From the NCBI GenBank assembly GCA_964444795.1, contig CAYUIQ010000005.1, positions 28,608 through 92,607 of the forward strand: 64,000 nt of DNA. The letters run 5' to 3'. Source of the stretch: JABMRP01 sp964444795 (GTDB taxonomy: Bacteria > Planctomycetota > Planctomycetia > Pirellulales > Thermoguttaceae). The notes below the pieces were generated by a model. That model worked only from the letters and a program-made list of their open reading frames with translations, made no database searches and was not told where the DNA came from. The position numbers were made by a program, and so were the translations under genes. Positions within the stretch are counted from its first letter, which is position 1, and every line of letters starts with the position of its first letter. Below are positions 26,506 to 34,679 of the stretch, piece by piece.

Positions 26506-27957
26506 ATGACAGAATCAACGGGTACGCGATCCCCTGCCTCAGCCCCCGGCTCTGCCGGGGGGCGGCGATCACGACATGCGCTGATTACATCGCTCGGCGT
26601 CTCGCTGCTTTGCGTCGCGCTGTTTTGCGGTTGTGGAAGCGATCCGCCGGACCCGCCGGGTGAGTTGATCCTGGTGGTCAGCGGCGATACGGCCGGCTGG
26701 ATCGTGCCCTGCGGATGTACGACGCGGCAATCCGGCGGTCTACCGCGCCGGGCAACCTACCTCCAAGGGCTCCGCGCCGAGGCCGATTTGATCGTCGCCG
26801 ATGTTGGCGGAGCGATAGCCGGCGACTCGCCTTACGATCGGGCCAAGTTCGAGGCCGTCGCGCGCGGTGAACTGGCCATGGGCATCGCCGCCCACAATAT
26901 CGGCCAGGCCGAAGCACGGCTGGGTGCCGAATTCCTCCGCAATCTGGCCGCCCGGCTGGAGTTTCCGCTGGTGTCGGCCAACGTTCGCGACACCGAGGGA
27001 GAACCGATCGCCAAAGCGGTCCGCGTGGTCGAGAAGGCCGGCCGCCGCGTGGCGCTGATCGGCGTGCTTAGCCCTCGGTTGGCGGTCGCCGGGCTGCAAG
27101 TGTCGCCGCCCCGCCGGGCCGTGCTCGACGTGCTGCAATCGGTCGAGCGGCCATACGACGCAGTCGTCGTGTTGGCCTATGTGCCACGCGACGAGTTGCG
27201 ACAGTTGGCCGACGAACTGCCCGAGGCCGATCTGGTCGTCGGTGGACCCGATCGGCGCGACGACGGTTCGCCCGGACATGCGTTGCCTCCCGAGCCGCAC
27301 GGCCGTACGCTGGCCGCCGCGGTGACTCACAAGGGCATGTTCCTGGCGCGGTTCGATGTGCCGCCGGCCGGCAGCGCCGCGCCATGGTCCGGCGCGATCG
27401 AGAGGCTCGACGACCGGTTCGGTGATCATCCCGATCAAGCGGCCAATATCGAGGCCTTTCACGCCGAGTTGGCACGCGACGATTTCATGCCTTCGCAGAC
27501 AAACTTCGCTCCCTCCTTGCCCGCCGACATGCCGCCGGACTACCAGATCGCCGGGTCGGGGCGATGCGGCCGGTGTCATGCGGACGACGAGCGTCTGACG
27601 GCCCAGTCGGGACACGCTCGGGCATGGCAGTCGCTGGCCCAGCAGGGTGCCCACGTGGATCCCTATTGCCAGCAATGCCACACGACCGGATACGGTTTGC
27701 CCGGCGGGTTCATTTCCGTTATGCAAAGCCCCCAGCGAATCGACGTCGGATGCGAAAGCTGCCACGGTCCGTCCTTGGCGCATTGCGATGCCCCCAAGCA
27801 AGTGCCCACCACGTACCACAATCGGGCCAAGGATCGATGCATGACGTGCCACGATCGGGAGAATAGCCCCGAGTTTGAATACGCGACGTACTGGAATCGG
27901 ATCCGTCACGGCCAGACTCCGGCTACTGAACCAGTTGCCGAAAGCGAGGAACGCTAA
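26506..27957 (+). CDS. Lipoprotein fusing a 5'-nucleotidase-like domain to a tetraheme cytochrome c
   Basis: A 483-residue exported lipoprotein; the hydrophobic stretch and lipobox-like CVALFCGCG lie at about 33-45. Residues about 48-340 resemble UshA-type 5'-nucleotidase/metallophosphoesterases (ELILVVSGDTAGWIVPCGCT, GGLPRRATYLQGLRAEADLI, then AEFLRNLAARLEFPLVSANV and VALIGVLSPR), but the usual DxH metal motif is replaced by SGDTAG. The C-terminus has four heme motifs: CGRCH (C354), CQQCH (C388), CESCH (C416) and CMTCH (C445), spaced like cytochrome c554-type domains. It probably acts in periplasmic electron transfer. Its stop overlaps the next start by one base (TAATG). Confidence 0.85.
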   Translation: MTESTGTRSPASAPGSAGGRRSRHALITSLGVSLLCVALFCGCGSDPPDPPGELILVVSGDTAGWIVPCGCTTRQSGGLPRRATYLQGLRAEADLIVADVGGAIAGDSPYDRAKFEAVARGELAMGIAAHNIGQAEARLGAEFLRNLAARLEFPLVSANVRDTEGEPIAKAVRVVEKAGRRVALIGVLSPRLAVAGLQVSPPRRAVLDVLQSVERPYDAVVVLAYVPRDELRQLADELPEADLVVGGPDRRDDGSPGHALPPEPHGRTLAAAVTHKGMFLARFDVPPAGSAAPWSGAIERLDDRFGDHPDQAANIEAFHAELARDDFMPSQTNFAPSLPADMPPDYQIAGSGRCGRCHADDERLTAQSGHARAWQSLAQQGAHVDPYCQQCHTTGYGLPGGFISVMQSPQRIDVGCESCHGPSLAHCDAPKQVPTTYHNRAKDRCMTCHDRENSPEFEYATYWNRIRHGQTPATEPVAESEER

Positions 27958-30900
27958 TGATATTCTCCCGTAGCACACTGCCGTTGGCTCTTATGCTTTT
28001 TGCATCCTCGATTGTGCTGGGCGTGGAGATCCCGCCGCTGCGGCCGCCCAATCCTCCACCCGTCCTTCCACCCGTCCTTCCCCCCCGCGTTTCCCTGGAT
28101 TCGGCGACCTTGGATTCGTCGGAGCGCACGACCGTCGCGGTCCCCGAACCCGAAACGGGCGTTTGGCTGGAGAGTCTGGCCGAGGGATACCGCAGCGCGA
28201 TGCAAACGGGCCGGCCGATCCTGCTCCGCTTCGGCGCTGCGTGGTGTCCGGTGTGCCAGGCCATGGACAAGGTACTGGCCGGCGAGAATCTCCGGGAGGA
28301 ATTGGCCCGCTGGACGTTGGTCTACCTCGACACCGACGCTTCGCCCCAACAGAGCAAGACGTTCGTCGTGACAAAGCTTCCGACGTTGCGGGTGCTCGCG
28401 CGCGACGGGCGATCGATCGCTTCGAAGGACGGGGGGATCCCGGCGGAGCCGCTGCTCGCCTGGCTGCGCGAACAACACACGGCGGCAACCGCGGCGGCCG
28501 ATTCGCTGTTGCTGGCCACGAGCCGGCCCAGCGAGACGGTCGTCGGGGAATTGATCAGTCAGTTTCAGAAGCGTGATGCGGCTTTGCGCGAGGCGGCCAT
28601 CCGGCGGTTGCTGCCCTATCCCGACGTGGCTCGAGCGGCGGTCGTCGAAGCATTTTCCGAAGGAAATCTGACGACGCGGCTGGCCTTGCTGGAGTTATTG
28701 ACCCAGTGGCAGGCGCCTGTGGCGGACGTCGATCCTTGGCGGCCGGATACCGTCACGACGGAGCGGCTGGCCGCGTTGGACCGCTGGGCCGTCGAGGGAG
28801 ACGTGGTCCGCCCCGAGAAGCCGGAAAAGCTTTCCAAAGAGCAACTGGCCCTGGCCCGGCAGGAGATCGATCGGCTGCTGGCCGGCACGCCCGCCGAAGC
28901 CGCCGCGGCAATCGAACGGCTGGCCCGGCTTGGCCCCGCGCTGTTGCCGGAGGTCTACGACCGGTTGGACGAGACCAGCGACGACCAGCGGCAGCGGCGG
29001 TTGCTTGAACTGCGTTACCGGCTGGTGGCCGACGATGTGCTGGTGTTACGCTGGCCCGGCGGTTTGGCGCGTCTGGCGGCGACGGATCCGAAAGATCGTC
29101 AACGGGCGGCCGAGCAATTGGCCGCGGTGGCCGGTCCGGCGGATCAGCAACTTCTGCTCGAACTGTTCAGCGATCCCGACGCGATGGTCCGCGAGATCAG
29201 CTTGCGAGGACTCCAACGGATCGGCGGCAGCGAAGCCACCGCCGCGCTGGTCCGGCTGCTGAAAGATCCCGAGTTGAACGTTCGGGCGGCCGTTCTGAAG
29301 CAACTGGCCGAATCCCCCCAACCGGGACTGGCACCCGAAATCGCCAAGTATCTGAAAACGGAAACCGATGTCGATCTGATCGGCCACGCGATCCGGTGCC
29401 TCAAGCAGGCCGGCGGCAAAGAGGTGATCGAAAGCCTCGTGGCGTTGCTGGAGCACGAAGCATGGCAGGTTCGGGCCGAGGCGGTCGAGGCACTGGGCGG
29501 ATCGCTTGAGTCGTCCGGCGGTAGCGTCACTTCCGAGCTTCGTGCCGAGGCCTACGCGGCGTTGGCCAAGCGGCTTGGCGACTCCGATGCGTTTGTGGTC
29601 AGCCGAACGATCACCGCGTTGGACGACGTCGACGTGGAGGAGGCCGTCGACCCGTTGATCGAGGCCGCCAAGAATCATCCCGAGTTGACCATCCAGATCA
29701 TCGGCATGCTTGCCCAGAGCGGGAGCATGAGAGCCAAGGCGCTACCCCGGTTGCGCGAATTCACGCGTCACAAAGACCCGGCCATTCGCGCCGCCACGAT
29801 CACGGGCTTGGCTCAGGTTTCCGCCGATGACCTGGGCGACGAGTTGACCGCGGCTCTGTCGGACGAGATCAGCGAGGTACGGATGGCGGCGGCCGGCGCG
29901 TTGTTGAATGTGCTGCAAAATCACCGCGACGGCAATGGCTTCATGGTCGGCGTGGACCAGCCGATACTTCTCGACGAGGATCCGTTTGGCGGAGGCATGG
30001 TCGTACAGCCGTTTGTCGAAGAGCCGGTTGCCCCGCCGCGGCCGAGTTGGGCGACTCGCGCGGCGCGTGGACTGCTCGGCGCGCTGGGCAGGGAGCCCGA
30101 GCCCCAAGAGGATACGCCGGCGGTTGAAGAAGATTCGCCGCCGGATACAGCACCGGGCATGGAGGCTCCCGTGGAGCTCGTTCCGGACGTGAGCCCCGCG
30201 GAGGATGGTGGTTTCCAGCCGCCGCGCATTCGGATCGATGATCCGTTCGATGAGGAGGGCGACATTCCGCCCGTGAGAATACCCCGATTATCGCCACCCC
30301 CGGACGTGGAAATCCGGCTGCCGCCAAAGCCTTCGCCCCCTCATCTTCAGAGCATTCCCCGGGTGTACGACGGACCGGTGTCCCAACCGCTTGTGGGTCA
30401 TGCCGTCGCGGTTGCGGAGAACGGTGATCCGGCCCCATCGCGGGACCAGTTTCTCGAAGATTTCTACTCCGGCAACGGCCGCCCCGAGTGGACCGAGAAG
30501 GCGATCCCGCCGCTTCTGGAAATGCTCCAGGCCGAGGATCGCGAGGAACGGGTCGTCGCCGCGATGGCCCTGGTGCCGCTGGGCAAAGCCGATGTGGCGA
30601 TGCCCGTGCTGATGGAGGTGATCAAGGACGAACCGCATCTGCGCGTTCGCGCGATGAGCGTGCTGGGCTGGTTGACTTGGGAACAACGGGTCGAGGCCTT
30701 CGAACTGTTCCGCGAGTTGTTGCCCAGCGACGACCACTTCGCGCAACTGGTCGGACTGATGATCGAGAATGCGGACTCCCGTGCGGCCGACCTGCTGTGG
30801 GACATCCTGGCCGACGAGAAAGTTCAACCCGCGATGGCCGCCGTCTTGAAGAACGGTCTGCAACAGGCGTACAGTGGCGGGACGGATCAGCAGTTTCAGG

Positions 30901-31682
30901 TTGTCGACGGAGAGATCGTGGCAGTGGTTTCTGGCGGCAACGGCCTGGCCGAAGCGGCCGTTGGGCGTGCCCGGCAGGGGAGCGACGTGCAACGTGTCGT
31001 GGCGCTGGCGTTGCTTTTGGACACCGCTCGCGAGCAGGCCGTCGAGATTGCCCGCCCGTTGATCGACGACGCGGCGATTTCCGCCGAATTGCGCGAGGCG
31101 GCCTTCAAGATTCTCATGGCCGGGCAGCCGCAGCGCGACCGGATCGGCACGGCCACGGTCGCCCTGGCCGGCGATAACGCGGTGCGGCGCAAGATCGTCG
31201 TGGCGCTGCTTGTCGGACAAGCGGGGCCGATGCAGTACCTCGAACAGTACGGACTCGTGCTCACCATGGCCGAGGAGCCCGAAGACGCGGGGAGGACCGA
31301 GGGATCGGCCATCGTTCCCGAGCCGCCCGCGGGCTTGAAACCCGAGCACGTGCGCCCCTTGATCGACGACGAGGACCCGCAAGTGGCCGCACAGGCCGGT
31401 TATCTACTGGCTCTCTTGGGCCAAAAGGAAGGCCTGCCGCCGCTGCTTGCGTACTGGAAAACACAAAGAGAAAACGACGATTCGCTCGATCGTCTCGTTT
31501 ATCGGGCCATCGCTTCGCTGGACGACTCAAACCGCATCGCCGAGTTGCGGGATATCCAGCAGCGACTCGAAGAGTATGAAATGGCCGACTTCTATTGGAC
31601 AATCCGCATTATGAGCGGGTTGGAGATTCTCAATTATCGCAAGGAAATCCGCCGCGCCGTGGGCATGGAGAACTTACAGTGA
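27957..31682 (+). CDS. Exported thioredoxin-like/HEAT-repeat protein
   Basis: A 1241-residue protein with a signal peptide (MIFSRSTLPLALMLFASSIV) and a Pro-rich neck. A thioredoxin fold (about 65-180) has active-site motif AAWCPVCQAM and cis-Pro region TKLPTLRVLARDG. HEAT-type helical repeats fill about 190-640, for example PDAMVREISLRGLQRIGGSE and DPELNVRAAVLKQLAESPQP. A low-complexity Pro/Glu linker (about 650-820) separates a second HEAT block (about 840-1230). It is translationally coupled to the cytochrome gene. A role in disulfide handling or heme delivery to the neighbouring cytochrome is possible, but that is inference. Confidence 0.85.
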   Translation: MIFSRSTLPLALMLFASSIVLGVEIPPLRPPNPPPVLPPVLPPRVSLDSATLDSSERTTVAVPEPETGVWLESLAEGYRSAMQTGRPILLRFGAAWCPVCQAMDKVLAGENLREELARWTLVYLDTDASPQQSKTFVVTKLPTLRVLARDGRSIASKDGGIPAEPLLAWLREQHTAATAAADSLLLATSRPSETVVGELISQFQKRDAALREAAIRRLLPYPDVARAAVVEAFSEGNLTTRLALLELLTQWQAPVADVDPWRPDTVTTERLAALDRWAVEGDVVRPEKPEKLSKEQLALARQEIDRLLAGTPAEAAAAIERLARLGPALLPEVYDRLDETSDDQRQRRLLELRYRLVADDVLVLRWPGGLARLAATDPKDRQRAAEQLAAVAGPADQQLLLELFSDPDAMVREISLRGLQRIGGSEATAALVRLLKDPELNVRAAVLKQLAESPQPGLAPEIAKYLKTETDVDLIGHAIRCLKQAGGKEVIESLVALLEHEAWQVRAEAVEALGGSLESSGGSVTSELRAEAYAALAKRLGDSDAFVVSRTITALDDVDVEEAVDPLIEAAKNHPELTIQIIGMLAQSGSMRAKALPRLREFTRHKDPAIRAATITGLAQVSADDLGDELTAALSDEISEVRMAAAGALLNVLQNHRDGNGFMVGVDQPILLDEDPFGGGMVVQPFVEEPVAPPRPSWATRAARGLLGALGREPEPQEDTPAVEEDSPPDTAPGMEAPVELVPDVSPAEDGGFQPPRIRIDDPFDEEGDIPPVRIPRLSPPPDVEIRLPPKPSPPHLQSIPRVYDGPVSQPLVGHAVAVAENGDPAPSRDQFLEDFYSGNGRPEWTEKAIPPLLEMLQAEDREERVVAAMALVPLGKADVAMPVLMEVIKDEPHLRVRAMSVLGWLTWEQRVEAFELFRELLPSDDHFAQLVGLMIENADSRAADLLWDILADEKVQPAMAAVLKNGLQQAYSGGTDQQFQVVDGEIVAVVSGGNGLAEAAVGRARQGSDVQRVVALALLLDTAREQAVEIARPLIDDAAISAELREAAFKILMAGQPQRDRIGTATVALAGDNAVRRKIVVALLVGQAGPMQYLEQYGLVLTMAEEPEDAGRTEGSAIVPEPPAGLKPEHVRPLIDDEDPQVAAQAGYLLALLGQKEGLPPLLAYWKTQRENDDSLDRLVYRAIASLDDSNRIAELRDIQQRLEEYEMADFYWTIRIMSGLEILNYRKEIRRAVGMENLQ

Positions 31683-31690
31683 AGGTGACC

Positions 31691-33523
31691 ATGAAAGAAC
31701 CGAACTTGCTCCGACCGGGCATCGCGATTACCGCTTTCGTGATGATCGTTCTCGGCATGATACAATATGCGGCGGCAGCGGAGCGCCCCAACGTCGTCTT
31801 CGTGTTGACCGACGATCAGGGTTACGGCGACCTCTCATGCCACGGCAACCCGATCCTCAAAACGCCCTACCTTGATCGATTGGCCGAGGAGAGCATTCGG
31901 TTCACGGATTTCCACGTAGGCCCCATGTGTACCGCGACGCGGGCCGAGTTGATGACGGGGCGCAGCGCTCTGGCCACGGGCGCGTATTGCGCGTGCTCCG
32001 GCCGTACGTTTGTTCGGCGCGACATGCCCACCATGCCCGGCGTATTCTCCGCCGCCGGTTACGAAACGGCCCTGTTCGGCAAATGGCACCTGGGCGACAA
32101 TTATCCTCATCGGCCGGAAGACCGCGGGTTTGGACACGCGGTCTACCATCTCGGTTGGGGCATCACGTCGACGCCCGACTACTGGGCCAACGACTACTTC
32201 GACGACTTCTTTCGCATCAACGGCCGCACGCGGCAGTTCCCCGGCTATTGCACGGACGTCTGGTTTCAGCAAGCCGAGCGTTGGATCCGCGATTGCCACC
32301 GCCGCGGCAAGCCGTTCTTCGCCTACCTGTCGACCAACGCACCCCATGGCCCGTTCTACGCCCCGGAGAAGTACAAGACGCCGTACGCCAACCTGGACAC
32401 GGACCCGCGGGGGTTCTTCGCCATGATCGCCAACTTGGACGAGAACATGGCGAAGCTCGACGGCCTGATCGAGGAATTGGGCCTCCGCGAGAACACGATC
32501 TTCATCTTCATGACCGACAACGGCGGCACCGGCGGAATCAAGGTCTTCAACGCCGGCATGCGGGGCGCCAAGGCCAGCTATTACGACGGCGGCCATCGCG
32601 TGCCCTTCTTTCTCCGCTGGCCCGACGGCAAGCTGCGTCAAGCCGGCCAGATCGGCGCTCTTTCTCACAGCACCGACGTGCTGCCGACGTTGATCGAACT
32701 CTGCGGCCTGAAAGTCCCGACAAACGTTCATCTGGCCGGCGTCAGCCTGGCGCCGTTGCTGCGAGGCAAGGAGCAACCCGAATTGGCCGAGCGGATGGTG
32801 GTGGTACAATACGGCCGGCTCGATCCGACGACGCCCCAGCCTTGGGACTCGGCCGTGCTCTGGAACCAATGGCGTCTCGTGGCCGGCAAGGAACTGTACG
32901 ACGTGTCGCGCGATCCCGGCCAGCGGACGGACGTTGCCAGAAAGCATCCGAGTGTGGTTGCCCGGATGCGAGCACACTACTGGCGCTGGTGGGCCGGCAT
33001 CGAACCGGGACTCGACGAATTCCAGCGCCTCACACTCGGTTCGGATCACGAAAACCCGTCGCGACTGACCTCGCTCGACTGGCTGGCCGACAAGCTTGTT
33101 CCGGCAGCCCAACCTTTCGACATTCGCGGGCTCGGTGTCCCGGTGGTCGAAGGTTCCTTGCCGGGCGGACGCCCCATGCCGGTGATGAACGGCTTCTGGA
33201 ACGTCGAGATCCGGCAGGGCGGTCGCTACCGGTTCCTACTACGGCGTTGGCCCAAGGAGGCCGACACGCCGATCCGTGCCCCGTTGCCTGAGTATCGCGG
33301 CGTCGACGGCATCTTTCCCCCGGGTAAAGCGTTGCCCGCCGCCCGGGCCCGGCTCAAGGTCGGCAACGTGGACGTCGCGAAAGGCATCGGCGAACAGGAC
33401 AAGGCCGTCGAATTCGTCGTCGATCTCGAACCGGGAAACACGCATCTGCGAACCTGGTTTCTCGACGCCGATGGCAACGATCTGTGCGGTGCGTTCTATG
33501 TGGAGGTCTTCCGGTTACCATAG
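31691..33523 (+). CDS. Secreted sulfatase (CTATR type)
   Basis: Arylsulfatase-superfamily hydrolase of 610 residues with a signal or anchor helix (about 10-30). Metal and active-site landmarks: VVFVLTDDQGYGD (Asp pair), MCTATRAELMTGR, where C80 would become formylglycine (CxAxR variant), LFGKWHLG (Lys, His), and IFIFMTDNGGTGG (Asp/Asn pair). A C-terminal domain of about 120 residues (ending DGNDLCGAFYVEVF) is beta-rich. ATG at 31691 is preferred; a GTG at 31679 overlapping the upstream stop is an alternative. It lies only 8 bp after the HEAT gene, so it appears to be the last gene of the MoxR-led transcript. Confidence 0.9.
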   Translation: MKEPNLLRPGIAITAFVMIVLGMIQYAAAAERPNVVFVLTDDQGYGDLSCHGNPILKTPYLDRLAEESIRFTDFHVGPMCTATRAELMTGRSALATGAYCACSGRTFVRRDMPTMPGVFSAAGYETALFGKWHLGDNYPHRPEDRGFGHAVYHLGWGITSTPDYWANDYFDDFFRINGRTRQFPGYCTDVWFQQAERWIRDCHRRGKPFFAYLSTNAPHGPFYAPEKYKTPYANLDTDPRGFFAMIANLDENMAKLDGLIEELGLRENTIFIFMTDNGGTGGIKVFNAGMRGAKASYYDGGHRVPFFLRWPDGKLRQAGQIGALSHSTDVLPTLIELCGLKVPTNVHLAGVSLAPLLRGKEQPELAERMVVVQYGRLDPTTPQPWDSAVLWNQWRLVAGKELYDVSRDPGQRTDVARKHPSVVARMRAHYWRWWAGIEPGLDEFQRLTLGSDHENPSRLTSLDWLADKLVPAAQPFDIRGLGVPVVEGSLPGGRPMPVMNGFWNVEIRQGGRYRFLLRRWPKEADTPIRAPLPEYRGVDGIFPPGKALPAARARLKVGNVDVAKGIGEQDKAVEFVVDLEPGNTHLRTWFLDADGNDLCGAFYVEVFRLP

Positions 33524-33831
33524 CCAAAGAGGGGCAATGAATAGCTGGGCAGAGGGAGTTTGTGCATCGGGAACTCCGCTTGAGGACAGTATTCCGCCCC
33601 CACCTGGAGTCGGCCATTGCTGGACTATCGCACGGTGCCCCATCCACCCTTTCGCGTCCATTTATTTCGCGTCCCTTTACGTTGCGTTTTGTGACAGGTA
33701 TAGTAGGATCTCTCCGGAGCAACCCTCCGGAACGAAAGCGTGTCGAGTTGTGGCAAATACTGCGGAGCATCCAGAAACAACGACATAGGCACAGCCACAA
33801 GTACTTTGCACAAAAGACGTTGAGATGATTT
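33524..33831. other. Intergenic region before the tRNA gene
   Basis: About 300 bp with no convincing gene. A TATAGT hexamer near 33707 could be a -10 for the tRNA, with a poor -35. CTCCGGAGCAACCCTCCGG near 33713 could form a small hairpin. Confidence 0.35.
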
Positions 33832-33904
33832 GGGGCGGTAGCTCAGTTGGGAGAGCGCTGCGTTCGCAATGCAGAGGTCGAGAGTTCGAATCTCTTTCGC
33901 TCCA
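33832..33904 (+). tRNA. tRNA-Ala (anticodon CGC)
   Basis: A complete 73-nt cloverleaf. The acceptor is GGGGCGG with TCGCTCC (two G-U pairs), the D-arm GCTC/GAGC, and the anticodon arm CTGCG-TTCGCAA-TGCAG with anticodon CGC. The T-arm is GAGAG-TTCGAAT-CTCTT and the discriminator base is A. CCA is not encoded. An integrase remnant begins about 150 bp downstream on the same strand, consistent with this gene having served as an integration site. Confidence 0.95.
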
Positions 33905-34058
33905 CTTTGTAAGTCATTTTGATAACTTAACTTACAACACCACTCTGATACGATCAAAGTGGCCGACCGGCCGGCATATTCCCTCCATACACCCTGGAGA
34001 TGCTGACCGGCCGACGCGTTGGGTACTTCCGAAAACCCTTTTTTTCGAGGAGGATCCA

Positions 34059-34485
34059 ATGCCCAAACTGTCTGCCGATGTACGCTGGCTCCATAGGGCC
34101 AGCGGATTCTGGTGTAAAAAAGTCGCCGGGGTACTTCACTACCTCGACCGCGATTACGATGTCGCGAAGCGAAAGTTCACGAAGCTTCTCCGCGAATTGG
34201 AACGCGGGCAGGCTGGCGACCGCGACTGGCTGCAGGCCACGTTCGGCGAGTTGTGCGATGCATACCTCGACGAAGTCAGGGGGCTTCGAGAACATCGAAA
34301 CGAAGCTTCGTGCAAAGGGGTTCTCTCCCACCACGATCCGCGATACCCTTGCCACCGTTCAGAATGTGTTCAGATGGGCCGTGGTTTGCGAACGGATCTG
34401 TTACGATCCGTCGGTGGGGTTGAAGGTATACCATATTCTTTTGCGTGAGAAGGACGTTCTTCGCACAGAAAACCAAAAGAATTGA
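34059..34485 (+). pseudogene. Frameshifted, truncated tyrosine recombinase (integrase)
   Basis: Begins with a strong ribosome site (CGAGGAGGA) before MPKLSADVRWLHRASGFWCK. The N-terminal arm and start of the SAM-like core-binding domain (WLQATFGELCDAYLDEVR) are in one frame. One extra G in the GGGGG run at 34280-34284 shifts the frame. The continuation, KLRAKGFSPTTIRDTLATVQ then NVFRWAVVCERICYDPSVGL, is typical of phage-type integrase N-terminal domains. The catalytic domain with the Arg-His-Arg-Tyr residues is absent, and the frame ends at 34485. It lies just downstream of tRNA-Ala, the usual arrangement for an integrated element, so this looks like the remnant of a lost island. Confidence 0.7.
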
Positions 34486-34679
34486 TGACGCATCCAAGGA
34501 AACGCATGAGTTGATGATACAAACCGCCGAATACGGGCTGTGTGGCTGCCGCATCAATCCTCATCGATGCCTCCGAACGTCGTCTGAGGTTCATGCTGCC
34601 GGCGAGCGTCGAGTCCGTATCTCCATGGGGTTTCGATGTCGCCTCAATTGTCTGAACCCGCGAGATCGCATAATGCAAC

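Noticed and set aside
33825..34058. Open frame running through the tRNA into the integrase
   Set aside because: It overlaps the tRNA gene; the strong ribosome site and ATG at 34059 mark the true start.
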